DNA of 45,326 nucleotides from CAZSCF01 sp964547585 (GCA_964547585.1 CAZJOI010000007.1:1-45326), one strand, 5' to 3'; numbered from the stretch's first letter, positions 31,861 to 40,126 are shown. Notes: generated by a model not told the origin, from the sequence alone. Numbers and translations are program-made.

Positions 31861-31889
31861 TTGGCTTGGGCTATTTTTTTTGCTATAAT
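31861..31889 (+). promoter_or_regulatory. Promoter giving a leaderless mRNA for the Asp-box lipoprotein
   Basis: TTGGCT (31861-31866), 17 nt, TATAAT (31884-31889), 6 nt, ATG (31896). The spacing is the same as at rnhA. Confidence 0.7.
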
Positions 31890-31895
31890 TGCCAC

Positions 31896-32948
31896 ATGAA
31901 AAAAATTATAACAGTATCAATTTTAGCCTTTTCTTTGCTGTTTATTTCGGGTTGTTCTTTGGGTTCAACGTCGACCACCAAAACAACCGGAAGTATTTGG
32001 AAATCAATTGATAGCGGAAAAACCTGGATAGTAAAAAATAAGACTGTCAATAAGGCTAATGCTGGTATTGCGGATGCAGAAATTTTAAGCATTGCCATTA
32101 ATCCATATGATTCTAGTAATGTTTTGTTCGGGACTAAAAAAAATGGGATAATTAAAACTAATGATGGCGGGGAGACATTGGATAATACGAATTTTATATC
32201 GGAAAAAGTCTATGGATTGGTTTTTAATCCTGCAGACGGACGAATAATTTATGCCAGCGGGGTTTGGCAAAAAAGAGGAAAGATTTTCAAATCGACAGAT
32301 AATGGCGAAACTTGGACTGAAATTTTTACGATTGCTTCTGATGGCCCGCTGGTAATCAATTTAAATATTGATAAAAAAAATTCAGATACAATATATGCCT
32401 CTACGAGTGACAATCAGGTACTCAAAAGTACTGACGCGGGAATTTCTTGGAAAAATATTTTTCAAGCCCCAGCACCTGTTTTGCAAACAGCAATCGATAG
32501 CAGCAACAATAATTTAGTCTATTTCAATGTTCAAGGAAATGGACTGTATCGCAGCAGAGAGGGTGGTATGAACGCAGAAAACATTACTAAGGAAATTTCC
32601 AAAGTGTCTAAAAATAACAATGATTTTAATTTTATTGAAACTGATCCAAATAATGCTGGCTGGATATATACCGCGGGTCTAGCGGGAATACTAAGAAGTA
32701 AAGACGGAGGAAATAGCTGGGAGCAAATCAAACCTCTGGATGATCCTCAAACTTTTCCCGTTAAATCTGTGGCAATTAAGCAGGGAAATTCAAATGAAAT
32801 TGTCTATGGTGCGGCTCGAGCTGTCTATAAATCATACAATCATGGTACCAATTGGATGACTTTTCAACTTGCCGATCCTAAATCAGTTAAAGTTTTGAAA
32901 TATAGCTCGACTGACCCGCAAATAATTTATTTAGGAACGAGCAAATAG
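31896..32948 (+). CDS. Asp-box (BNR) beta-propeller lipoprotein
   Basis: A 350-aa exported lipoprotein. MKKIITVSILAFSLLFISGC is a signal peptide with lipobox Cys20, followed by a Ser/Thr-rich linker. About seven Asp-box-like repeats follow: SIDSGKTW, TNDGGETL, STDNGETW, STDAGISW, a degenerate SREGGMN, SKDGGNSW and SYNHGTNW. They are spaced about 45-50 residues apart, as in a seven-bladed propeller related to VPS10/Ycf48-like 'photosynthesis stability' folds. No sialidase Arg triad is evident, so binding or assembly is likelier than catalysis. Start: ATG 31896, with a promoter placing the transcript start at or beside it. Confidence 0.87.
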   Translation: MKKIITVSILAFSLLFISGCSLGSTSTTKTTGSIWKSIDSGKTWIVKNKTVNKANAGIADAEILSIAINPYDSSNVLFGTKKNGIIKTNDGGETLDNTNFISEKVYGLVFNPADGRIIYASGVWQKRGKIFKSTDNGETWTEIFTIASDGPLVINLNIDKKNSDTIYASTSDNQVLKSTDAGISWKNIFQAPAPVLQTAIDSSNNNLVYFNVQGNGLYRSREGGMNAENITKEISKVSKNNNDFNFIETDPNNAGWIYTAGLAGILRSKDGGNSWEQIKPLDDPQTFPVKSVAIKQGNSNEIVYGAARAVYKSYNHGTNWMTFQLADPKSVKVLKYSSTDPQIIYLGTSK

Positions 32949-32950
32949 AT

Positions 32951-32985
32951 TAGTCTTTAGTTTGTAGTTCGTAGTTGGTAGTTCA
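32951..32985. repeat. TAGTTTGTAGTT-type spacer repeat
   Basis: Tandem-like TAGTTTGTAGTT, CGTAGTTGGTAGTT words just after a stop codon. The same words appear at 36524-36636 and, inverted, inside porA. Confidence 0.6.
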
Positions 32986-32995
32986 AATTTTCAAG

Positions 32996-33146
32996 CGTTT
33001 AAATTTTATTAAAAATATTTTATTTTTTCGGGCCGCATGGCATTTAATTTTTTATTTAATCTGGGTACGAGCTGCGAATGGTCAAAAAATATCAAACAGA
33101 CAAACGAGAGTCCGCTAAAGAAAATATTTTTAATGAAGTTTAAACG
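32996..33146 (+). repeat. Long inverted repeat upstream of frr
   Basis: 26-nt arms at 32996-33021 and 33121-33146 (CGTTTAAA, ATTAAAAATATTTT and the inverse) differ at two positions, with a 99-nt centre. The right arm ends 38 nt before the frr ATG. Architecture and size resemble the element before proS, but the arms differ in sequence. Confidence 0.65.
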
Positions 33147-33184
33147 TAAGTTAGGTAATCTAATAAATTAAAAATAATTAATTT

Positions 33185-33742
33185 ATGATAAAAGAAATTA
33201 TAGAAAAAAAGAAACCGGAAATTGAAAAATCACTAGAACATTTTAAAGAAGAATTGAACCAAGTGAGAACAGGCAGAGCCTCAACAGCGTTGGTTGAAAA
33301 TTTATTGGTTGATTATTACGGCGCCAAATCTCCCTTGAAACAAGTAGCCAGTATTACGGTTCCTGAGTCAAGAAGTATTACAATTGCACCTTGGGATAAA
33401 GATAATTTAGTAAATATTGAAAAAGCTATCAGGGAATCACAATTAAATCTGAATCCCAACAATGACGGTCAAGTTATTCGGATTAATATACCACCCCTCA
33501 CCGAAGACAGAAGAAAAGAACTCATAAAATTACTCAATCAAAAGGCGGAAAATGCTCGAATAGCTTTGCGAAAACATAGGGAAGAAGCCTGGGAAGAAAT
33601 TCAAACAATGGAAAAAGAAGGCAAAGTTGGAGAGGATGACAAATTTGCCGGTAAGGATAAACTGCAGGTATTGGTCGACGAATATAATGCGAAGATAGAA
33701 GAAATTCGTGCCAAGAAAGAGCAGGATGTGATGACAATATAA
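33185..33742 (+). CDS. frr: Ribosome recycling factor
   Basis: Splits post-termination ribosomes together with EF-G. The 185-aa sequence covers the whole family: HFKEELNQVRTGRASTALVE, YYGAKSPLKQVASITVPESRSI, LNLNPNNDGQVIRINIPPLTEDRRKEL and the C-terminal helix with the conserved Arg in ARIALRKHREEA. The tRNA-like coiled-coil layout is intact. rseP follows 23 nt later. Confidence 0.97.
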   Translation: MIKEIIEKKKPEIEKSLEHFKEELNQVRTGRASTALVENLLVDYYGAKSPLKQVASITVPESRSITIAPWDKDNLVNIEKAIRESQLNLNPNNDGQVIRINIPPLTEDRRKELIKLLNQKAENARIALRKHREEAWEEIQTMEKEGKVGEDDKFAGKDKLQVLVDEYNAKIEEIRAKKEQDVMTI

Positions 33743-33765
33743 TTTTTTAAGACCGAAAGTGTTGT

Positions 33766-35079
33766 ATGACAATAATAATAGTTATAGTTTTTATTTTAAT
33801 TCTAGGTGTACTTATTTTTTCCCACGAATTGGGTCATTTCGTGGTGGCCAGAAGAAACGGAATAAAAACAGACGAGTTTGGTTTTGGTTTTCCTCCAAGA
33901 ATCTTGGGTGTGCAATTTTTAAAGGGATCAAAATTTGAACAAAAAATGGAAGTGGAAAGTTTGCAATTTGAGAAAATTGACATAAAAACCGGAGAAAGTG
34001 AAGAAATAATCAGAGAAACCATAACAGAAAAAATACGAAGAGTTGGCAGATTTGTTCCAATAAAGAAATGGAGAATAATTTGGGGTAATCGAGATGGTGA
34101 CGATGAAAATGAAAAAAAAGATCTAAAAGAAGCTGAAGAAAATGATTTTTCTAAAAGCACTATTTATTCTTTGAACTGGATTCCGATGGGAGGCTTTGTA
34201 AAAATTAAGGGCGAAAATGGAGAGGGAAAGGATGATCCTGATAGTTTTGCTTCAAAAAAACCTTGGACCAGAGTCAAAGTTTTGGCAGCTGGAGTAATAA
34301 TGAATTTTATTTTGGCGTGGTTTCTGTATTCAGTGGGATATGTTGTTGGAAATCCGGAAGCAGTGGAAAATGGCGAAAGTGTACAAATAATCAATGTTGT
34401 GGAAGGATCACCAGCCAGTTCGATGGGTCTAAAGTCGGGAGATGAAATTTTCAAAACACAAACATTACCTGACGGAAGTATAATCCAAATAGTTAACGTC
34501 GAAGATGTGCAAAAATATGTTAATGATTTTAAGGGTCAGGAAGTTGATTTAAAAATAAAACGAGGGAGCGAAATGTTGGATTTGAAGGGAGTTCCGCGCG
34601 TAAATGCTCCTGAGGGGCAGGGCAGTCTGGGCATTGAGTTGGCACAAGTATCTGTTGTTAGATATCCTTGGTATCAGGCGCCGTGGCTTGGACTTTTGAA
34701 ACTCAAAGATGTTTTTCTGGCTATTTTTGTGGTTCTTTTTGAGGCCTTAAAGAGCCTTCTAATGTGGAAGGCGCCAATTGGATTGGAAGTAGCCGGACCA
34801 GTTAAAATATTTAATCTTACCGGAGATTTTGTGAGACTTGGTTATATTTACGTTATTCAATTCGCAGCCCTCTTGAGTGTCAATCTGGGAATAATGAATG
34901 CTCTGCCAATCCCAGCTCTGGATGGCGGCCGAATTCTTTTTGTGATTATTGAAAAAATTAAAGGTCGTCCGATCAAAGAAACAACCGAGCAACTTTTTCA
35001 CACAGTTGGATTTTTTACTTTGATAATGTTAATGATTTTCATTGTTACTCGGGAACTGTTGGCGACATTTTGGAAATAA
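33766..35079 (+). CDS. rseP: RseP/RasP-type site-2 protease
   Basis: Intramembrane zinc metalloprotease (M50) that cleaves within membrane spans of anti-sigma factors or signal-peptide remnants. TM1 holds HELGH (H20-E21-H24). FPPRI follows, then a cytosolic or membrane-proximal segment, TM2 (about 165-187), one PDZ domain (about 195-275, EGSPASSMGLKSGDEI) and the C-terminal MNALPIPALDGGRI with the third zinc-ligand Asp. There is an unusual charged insertion after residue 107 (NRDGDDENEKKDLKEAEEN). The length of 437 aa is normal. It stands directly before an orphan RNA and the mre operon. Confidence 0.93.
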   Translation: MTIIIVIVFILILGVLIFSHELGHFVVARRNGIKTDEFGFGFPPRILGVQFLKGSKFEQKMEVESLQFEKIDIKTGESEEIIRETITEKIRRVGRFVPIKKWRIIWGNRDGDDENEKKDLKEAEENDFSKSTIYSLNWIPMGGFVKIKGENGEGKDDPDSFASKKPWTRVKVLAAGVIMNFILAWFLYSVGYVVGNPEAVENGESVQIINVVEGSPASSMGLKSGDEIFKTQTLPDGSIIQIVNVEDVQKYVNDFKGQEVDLKIKRGSEMLDLKGVPRVNAPEGQGSLGIELAQVSVVRYPWYQAPWLGLLKLKDVFLAIFVVLFEALKSLLMWKAPIGLEVAGPVKIFNLTGDFVRLGYIYVIQFAALLSVNLGIMNALPIPALDGGRILFVIIEKIKGRPIKETTEQLFHTVGFFTLIMLMIFIVTRELLATFWK

Positions 35080-35084
35080 AAAAT

Positions 35085-35111
35085 TTGACAATAAAAAACA
35101 TTTAGTATAAG
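35085..35111 (+). promoter_or_regulatory. Possible promoter of the 35.1-kb RNA
   Basis: TTGACA (35085-35090) immediately after the rseP stop, 15 nt, TATAAG (35106-35111). The spacing is short, so this is tentative. Confidence 0.45.
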
Positions 35112-35112
35112 T

Positions 35113-35286
35113 TAAACATGATAGGATCTAAATCCTGTCCGTGAGCGTCAACTAGACTTGCAGTAGGCAAGTTGTTGGCTAACTCACTATACGGATCGGG
35201 GAGAGTTCTTCCCCTTTCCAAAAAATTACAAGACATAGTCTTGTGTGTATATTAAAGCCCCTTTAAGCAATTGCTTAAAGGGGTCT
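35113..35286 (+). ncRNA. Candidate structured RNA between rseP and mreB
   Basis: A stretch of about 170 nt without an ORF and full of local stems. GTGAG (35141-35145) pairs with CTCAC (35183-35187). Inside it GTCAAC/GTTGGC and ACTTGC/GCAAGT form one arm, and ATCC/GGAT extends the outside. Next come GGGGA/TCCCC (35198-35202, 35210-35214), ACAAGAC/GTCTTGT, and a perfect 13-bp palindrome CCCCTTTAAGCAA/TTGCTTAAAGGGG (35258-35283) as terminator. It has a possible promoter in front, and mreB has its own promoter behind, so it may be an independent small RNA. I could not match it to 6S, SRP, tmRNA, RNase P or a riboswitch I know. Confidence 0.5.
35258..35286 (+). terminator. Palindromic terminator
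   Basis: Perfect 26-nt palindrome with a 13-bp stem. The T-run after it is weak (TCTT), so it might serve either direction. Confidence 0.65.
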
Positions 35287-35311
35287 TAAAATACTCAAAA
35301 GAGGGCGTCTT

Positions 35312-35340
35312 TTGACAATTGGGTTGCGAGAATGTATTAT
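35312..35340 (+). promoter_or_regulatory. Promoter of the mre operon
   Basis: TTGACA (35312-35317), exactly 17 nt, TATTAT (35335-35340). The leader of about 100 nt contains the double-hairpin repeat. Confidence 0.75.
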
Positions 35341-35358
35341 GGATAGGAAGAAAAAATA

Positions 35359-35388
35359 TCCGCCAAAGGCGGATCAGCCTATGGCTGA
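35359..35388 (+). repeat. Double-hairpin repeat, copy 2 (mreB leader)
   Basis: TCCGCC-aaa-GGCGGA followed by TCAGCC-tat-GGCTGA. It matches the minus-strand copy at 31630-31659 except for two bases. Confidence 0.88.
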
Positions 35389-35444
35389 AAAACAAAAACC
35401 TTTTTATAAAGCATATGAATGCATTTTTTTAGTTTTCTAATTTA

Positions 35445-36527
35445 ATGTTAAAAATAAGTAAAATCATCAAGAACTTAGCCGGAAAAATGTTCGGAAACTT
35501 TTCCAAGGACATCGGAATTGATCTTGGAACGGCCAACACCCTCGTCTATGTAAAGGGCCGAGGTATTGTTATCAATGAGCCGTCCGTAGTGGCTATTAAT
35601 AAAAAAACCGGCCAAGTTTTAGCCATTGGTAAGGAAGCCAAAAAAATGGTTGGCAAAACTCCGGGACACATCGTGGCAACGAGACCACTTGTTGATGGGG
35701 TAGTGAGTGACTTTGAAGTAACCGAACAAATGCTTAAGTATTTTATTGATAAAGTTCATCGCGGCAGCTTTTCTTTTTTCTCTCGTCCGAGAATTATTGT
35801 CGGAATTCCATCCGATGTTACGGAAGTTGAAAAAAGAGCCGTGATTGATGCTACCATTAATGCTGGAGCTAGGGAGGCTTATCTTATTGATGAACCAATG
35901 GCAGCAGCCATAGGCGCTAGATTACCTGTACAGGAAGCGGCTGGCAATATGATTGTGGATATTGGAGGCGGAACAACGGATATTGCCGTCATTTCTCTGG
36001 GTGGAGTTGTGGCTTCCAGAAATCTGCGAATTGCAGGAGATAAAATGAACGAAGATATTATCCGTTATTGTCGAGACAATTTTAATCTTTTGATTGGGGA
36101 AAAAACAGCAGAAGACATCAAAATTGCTATTGGTAGTGCCTATCCGCAAAAGGAAAAAATGCAACTTCCGGTGCGAGGACGCGACCTTGTTTCAGGACTT
36201 CCCAAGGAAATTACACTCAATGATGAGCATGTCCGTGAGGCGCTTTCTCATTCAATTAAAATTATTGTTAATAATATCAGAACGACTATCGAAGAAACTC
36301 CTCCAGAACTTTTGGCGGATATTATGCAAAGAGGAATTATTTTGGCTGGTGGTGGCAGTTTAATTCGTGGTCTGGATAAATTAGTAGCCGATCAGACTGA
36401 GATGCCGGTTCGGATGATGGAAGATCCATTAACGGCTGTCGTACGTGGCACAGGAATTGTTTTGGAAGACATCGAATCTTTAAGAGAAATATTAGTTGAA
36501 AATCAACACGAAGAATCATATCGGTAG
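35445..36527 (+). CDS. mreB: Rod-shape-determining actin MreB
   Basis: Bacterial actin that directs lateral wall synthesis. Phosphate 1 is DIGIDLGTANTLVYVKGRGI, the connect and core motifs are GIPSDVTEVEKRAV and EPMAAAIGA, phosphate 2 is IVDIGGGTTDIAVISLGG, and the adenosine motif is GIILAGGGSLIRGLDKL. The 360 aa include 14 extra residues before MFGNFSKDIGIDL, which is the usual MreB start (ATG 35487). Neither start has a good SD, so the shorter form is equally plausible. It is first in an mreB-mreC-mreD-mrdA operon. The stop codon lies in a TAGTTTGTGGTT-type repeat. Confidence 0.97.
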   Translation: MLKISKIIKNLAGKMFGNFSKDIGIDLGTANTLVYVKGRGIVINEPSVVAINKKTGQVLAIGKEAKKMVGKTPGHIVATRPLVDGVVSDFEVTEQMLKYFIDKVHRGSFSFFSRPRIIVGIPSDVTEVEKRAVIDATINAGAREAYLIDEPMAAAIGARLPVQEAAGNMIVDIGGGTTDIAVISLGGVVASRNLRIAGDKMNEDIIRYCRDNFNLLIGEKTAEDIKIAIGSAYPQKEKMQLPVRGRDLVSGLPKEITLNDEHVREALSHSIKIIVNNIRTTIEETPPELLADIMQRGIILAGGGSLIRGLDKLVADQTEMPVRMMEDPLTAVVRGTGIVLEDIESLREILVENQHEESYR

Positions 36528-36636
36528 TTTGTGGTTCGTAGTTTTTGGTTTGTAGTTTGCGTTTTAGGAATAAAATAAAAGCTGAAAATTATCTACCAAC
36601 TAAAAACTACCAACTAAAAAATACCAACTAAAAACC
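36524..36636. repeat. TAGTTTGTAGTT-type inverted-repeat spacer
   Basis: The left part (from 36524) has GTAGTTTGTGG and GTTTGTAGTTTG words. The right part (36593-36636) has CTACCAACTAAAAACTACC words in inverse orientation. The mreB stop lies inside the left part and the mreC ATG 5 nt after the right part. Confidence 0.65.
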
Positions 36637-36641
36637 AATCC

Positions 36642-37448
36642 ATGCCTAAAAAAATTTTTCTAAAACAATTATTTAAAGTTGCTTTTATCCTGACGATTTT
36701 TGCTGTTTTGATTGTTTGGAATCCAAGAAGTTTATTTAGCCCTTTTCGAGAAATTTTTGCCAGAACCAACTATGCTTTTCAGAAAATTTTTTCCACGATC
36801 GGTGGTAATACCGGAGGTTTTTTTGATTTTCTCAGTTCTATTTCAAGCCTAAAGGATGAAAATGCAGATCTTCTGAAAGAAAATAATTCCCTAGTTTCTC
36901 AATTGACTTTGTTGCGAGAAGAAAAGAAAGAAAATGAAATCTTACGGAAACAGTTGGAGCTTTCTCCAAAAAATAAATTTAATTTGGAAAACGCTTTCGT
37001 TATTGGTCAGGATCCACAAAGATTGGGTAGCTGGATTATAATAGACAAGGGCAGTTCTTCTGGGATAACCGTTGGAATGCCAGTGATTGTTTCTGATGGT
37101 ATCTTGGTAGGCAAAATAGAAGAAACTAGTGGTATATCTTCCAAGGTGAGCTTACTTACTAATTCAACCAGCATTGTGAATGCTGCTGATTTGAATTCGG
37201 AAGCTAGAGGAATTTTGCGTGGTGAATATGGCCTAGGAATACTCTTAGATTTGGTTTCTCAGGAGGATATTTTGAGTAACGGAGATGATGTTATTACATC
37301 AGGTCTGGGTGGAGATATGCCGCGCGGACTTTTTATTGGAAAGATTCAAGAATCTAGCGTTTCGTCTGATAAGCTTTTTCAACAAGCGGTTGTAATTCCC
37401 AGAGTAAAATATTCTGACTTGAGAATGGTATCTGTGATTAAAAATTAA
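36642..37448 (+). CDS. mreC: Rod-shape-determining protein MreC
   Basis: Bitopic scaffold of the elongasome: a short cytosolic tail, TM (about 11-27, FILTIFAVLIVWNP), a coiled coil (about 65-100, DENADLLKENNSLVSQLTLL) and a double beta-barrel domain with WIIIDKGSSSGITVGMPVIVSDGILVGKI and VITSGLGGDMPRGLFIGKI. The length of 268 aa is typical. It sits between mreB and mreD. Confidence 0.95.
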   Translation: MPKKIFLKQLFKVAFILTIFAVLIVWNPRSLFSPFREIFARTNYAFQKIFSTIGGNTGGFFDFLSSISSLKDENADLLKENNSLVSQLTLLREEKKENEILRKQLELSPKNKFNLENAFVIGQDPQRLGSWIIIDKGSSSGITVGMPVIVSDGILVGKIEETSGISSKVSLLTNSTSIVNAADLNSEARGILRGEYGLGILLDLVSQEDILSNGDDVITSGLGGDMPRGLFIGKIQESSVSSDKLFQQAVVIPRVKYSDLRMVSVIKN

Positions 37449-37550
37449 AAATTTTAAATGAAATCAAAATTTTAAATAAAAAATGCTTTGAAATTTGATC
37501 ATCCAATTCTTAATTTAAAATTGAAAATTGAAAATTTAAAATTATTCTTT
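37449..37550. repeat. AT-rich palindromic spacer before mreD
   Basis: ATTTTAAATGAAATC, TTTTAAAT words face TTTAAAATTG, AAAATTTAAAATT words. A frame open through it would give a nonsense N-terminus to mreD, which argues for the later start at 37551. Confidence 0.5.
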
Positions 37551-38087
37551 ATGCTCCAAAATATCTTTATTTTTATTGCTATTTTAGCTGCAGTGGCTGT
37601 TCAGGGTTCTTTTTTGCCTCATTTTTTCTCTCCAGAGCACATTCCAGATCTCGTGCTTATTATAGTGATATTTGCAGCCACGCGAACGGATTTTTCCAGA
37701 ATTTTGGTCTGGATTATTTTGGCTGGAATTGCCATGGATATGGCATATTTTGCTCCTTTTGGTTTAAATGTTTTTGCTTTTGTCGCCATAGCCTTTGTCT
37801 CAAATTTTTTAACTAGAAAAATATTGGTGACACATGGAATTTGGAATTTTTTGACGATGTTTGGAGTAATAATAGCTGGAACTTTTTTCAACGATTGGAT
37901 TTTGGCTATATTTGAAGAAATAATTTCCAGAAGTAATTTACACTACTCATTTAGTTTGTTTTTTGGTAAAGATATTTTTATCAAAGTTTTCTTTAACTTG
38001 ATAACCCTTGGTCTGATTTATTGGCCACTCAAAAAAATTAGCGATTATTTTAATTTATATTATTCCAAAACGGGAGCTTTTAAATAG
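37551..38087 (+). CDS. mreD: Rod-shape-determining protein MreD
   Basis: An integral membrane protein with about five TM helices that joins MreB/C to the wall enzymes. Start ATG 37551 (MLQNIFIFIAILAAVAVQG), because the upstream open frame translates an AT-rich spacer repeat. Family features: QGSFLPHF, HIPDLVLIIVIFAATRTDFSRIL, GIAMDMAYFAPFGLN. The length from this start is 178 aa, normal for MreD. It is followed 12 nt later by mrdA. Confidence 0.9.
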   Translation: MLQNIFIFIAILAAVAVQGSFLPHFFSPEHIPDLVLIIVIFAATRTDFSRILVWIILAGIAMDMAYFAPFGLNVFAFVAIAFVSNFLTRKILVTHGIWNFLTMFGVIIAGTFFNDWILAIFEEIISRSNLHYSFSLFFGKDIFIKVFFNLITLGLIYWPLKKISDYFNLYYSKTGAFK

Positions 38088-38099
38088 AGAGAAAAATTT

Positions 38100-39983
38100 A
38101 TGTTTGGAAGATATTTCCGAAACAAAAGAATAGAGAGGGGCGTGGAAATTGAAGACTCGATAATGACTATCACAGAAAAGGAAGAAGTCATTATTGAAAA
38201 ACCCTTTAAGAAAAAAAATCTTGAGATTGTTTGGGTTGTGGTTATGATTTTTTTTGGCATTCTTTTGGGGAGAGTTTTCTATCTGGATATAATAAAAGGA
38301 AACTATTATCTAGAACTTTCCAAAGGTAATCGTATCCGAACAGTTTTATTGAAAGCTCCAAGAGGAAAAATTTTGGATAAATTTGGAAATATTTTAGTTA
38401 GCAATGTTTCCAGTGTTGATGCTGTCCTTATACCCAATGATTTGCCGGAAAATCCCAATGAAAAAAACAGCGTAATTGAAAAACTGTCTCAAATTTTGGA
38501 AGTGGAAAAAGACGGGTTAATATCTCTGGTTGATGGTCAGCCTAAAAAATCTATAAACCCTATTTTGGTTAAGGAAAATATAAATCAAGAACAAGTGCTG
38601 ATACTAGCTGAAAAATATAAACAATTTCCAGGGTTGACTTTGGAAAATTCAGGCATCAGAAAATATGAGAATGGGCTCATTTTTTCTTCTGTCATTGGCT
38701 ATGATGGAAAAATAACCAAGGAAGAAAGAGCCAGTAACACAGGATATTATATGACAGATTATATTGGAAAAACTGGGCTAGAAAAACAATATGAAAAATA
38801 TTTGCGTGGTGTGCATGGTGCAAGACAAGTGGAAGTTGATTCATTGGGAAATATTAAAAAAGACTTGGGAGTCATCAGCCCTGAATCGGGCAGCGATCTA
38901 GTTTTAAATATTGATGAGGGCTTACAGAAAAAAATATCCGACAGTCTTTCGGCCTATTTGGAAAGAAGCGGCACGAAAACAGCCGCAGCTATTGCCATTG
39001 ATCCAAGAAATGGAGGGATTTTGGCGATGGTGAGTTTTCCGGGTTATGACAATAATTTATTTGCTAAGGGAATTTCCAGTGAAGAATACAAAAAAATAAT
39101 TGAAGATAAAAATTTGCCTCTTTTCAATCGTTCGGTGAGCGGAGAATATCCTCCTGGATCAACGCTAAAACCGGCCGTGGCCGTGGCGGCTTTGTCTGAA
39201 GGTACTGTTACGCCAGAAACTACCGTGAATGACAGCAGCGGAGCTATTTATGTGGGTTCATGGCGTTTTGGAGACTGGAAGACGCATGGAGTAGTTGATA
39301 TGCGAAAAGCTATAGCAGAAAGTTGTGATGTGTATTTTTATGCCATAGGTGGTGGATATGGAGGTATCACAGGGCTAGGAATGGATAGAATGAAAAAATA
39401 TGAAAATTTATTTGGTTTTGGGGAGACGACCGGTATTGATTTACCGAGTGAAAAAAGCGGTTTTATCCCAGATGAACAATGGAAAAAAAATGTTATTGGT
39501 GAAAGATGGTATATTGGAGATTCCTATCATTCAGCTATTGGACAGGGATTTATCACTGCTACGCCCGTACAATTGGTTAATTACACGGCAGCTATTGCTA
39601 ATGGTGGAATACTTTATTCTCCAAAAATTGTTAATAAAATAAAAAAAAGTAACGGCGAAGAAGAAATAATAAAACCAGAAATTATCAGGAAAAATTTCGT
39701 TTCTCCGGATATTTTAAAAGTGGTGAAAGAGGGAATGCGACAAACTGTAACTTCCGGATCAGCTAGGTCTCTTGATGCTTTGCCGGTGGCGGTAGCGGGA
39801 AAAACTGGTACGGCGCAATTTGGCACAGAAGATAAAACCCATGGTTGGTTTATTTCTTTTGCTCCCTACGACAATCCGGAAATAGCCATGGTAGTTTTGT
39901 CTGAAGGTGGAGGCGAAGGTAGCTCCAGTGGTGTGCCGGTTACCAAAGAAGTTTACGATTGGTATTTCAATAATAAAAAATAA
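38100..39983 (+). CDS. mrdA: Penicillin-binding protein 2, elongation transpeptidase
   Basis: Class B PBP that cross-links wall during elongation. N-terminal TM (about 42-60) after a charged cytosolic tail. The dimerisation domain shows RGKILDKFGNILVSN and IGKTGLEKQYEKYLRG. The transpeptidase domain has STLK (S354-K357), SCD (408-410, in the SxN position) and KTGT (568-571). At 627 aa the length is normal. The tail MFGRYFRNKRIERGVEIEDS is longer than in E. coli PBP2. It is the last gene of the mre operon; a RodA partner is not in this window. Confidence 0.95.
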   Translation: MFGRYFRNKRIERGVEIEDSIMTITEKEEVIIEKPFKKKNLEIVWVVVMIFFGILLGRVFYLDIIKGNYYLELSKGNRIRTVLLKAPRGKILDKFGNILVSNVSSVDAVLIPNDLPENPNEKNSVIEKLSQILEVEKDGLISLVDGQPKKSINPILVKENINQEQVLILAEKYKQFPGLTLENSGIRKYENGLIFSSVIGYDGKITKEERASNTGYYMTDYIGKTGLEKQYEKYLRGVHGARQVEVDSLGNIKKDLGVISPESGSDLVLNIDEGLQKKISDSLSAYLERSGTKTAAAIAIDPRNGGILAMVSFPGYDNNLFAKGISSEEYKKIIEDKNLPLFNRSVSGEYPPGSTLKPAVAVAALSEGTVTPETTVNDSSGAIYVGSWRFGDWKTHGVVDMRKAIAESCDVYFYAIGGGYGGITGLGMDRMKKYENLFGFGETTGIDLPSEKSGFIPDEQWKKNVIGERWYIGDSYHSAIGQGFITATPVQLVNYTAAIANGGILYSPKIVNKIKKSNGEEEIIKPEIIRKNFVSPDILKVVKEGMRQTVTSGSARSLDALPVAVAGKTGTAQFGTEDKTHGWFISFAPYDNPEIAMVVLSEGGGEGSSSGVPVTKEVYDWYFNNKK

Positions 39984-40063
39984 GCGTTAGTTGAAACATG
40001 GGATATAAGAATATTGAAATACAGGCCTATTTCAAGCCATTTTCTGGATTTTTTAAAAATTTA

Positions 40064-40091
40064 TTGACAACATTTTAGTATGTGATATAAT
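40064..40091 (+). promoter_or_regulatory. Strong promoter of greA
   Basis: Perfect TTGACA (40064-40069) and TATAAT (40086-40091), spacing 16 nt. The ATG is at 40127. Confidence 0.82.
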
Positions 40092-40126
40092 TCGGCTTAC
40101 GTTTTTATTTTTTTAAGCAAGAGATT

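Noticed and set aside
37488..37550. 21-residue N-terminal extension of mreD from a TTG
   Set aside because: The extension translates an AT-rich spacer repeat; MLQNIFIFI at 37551 matches MreD starts.
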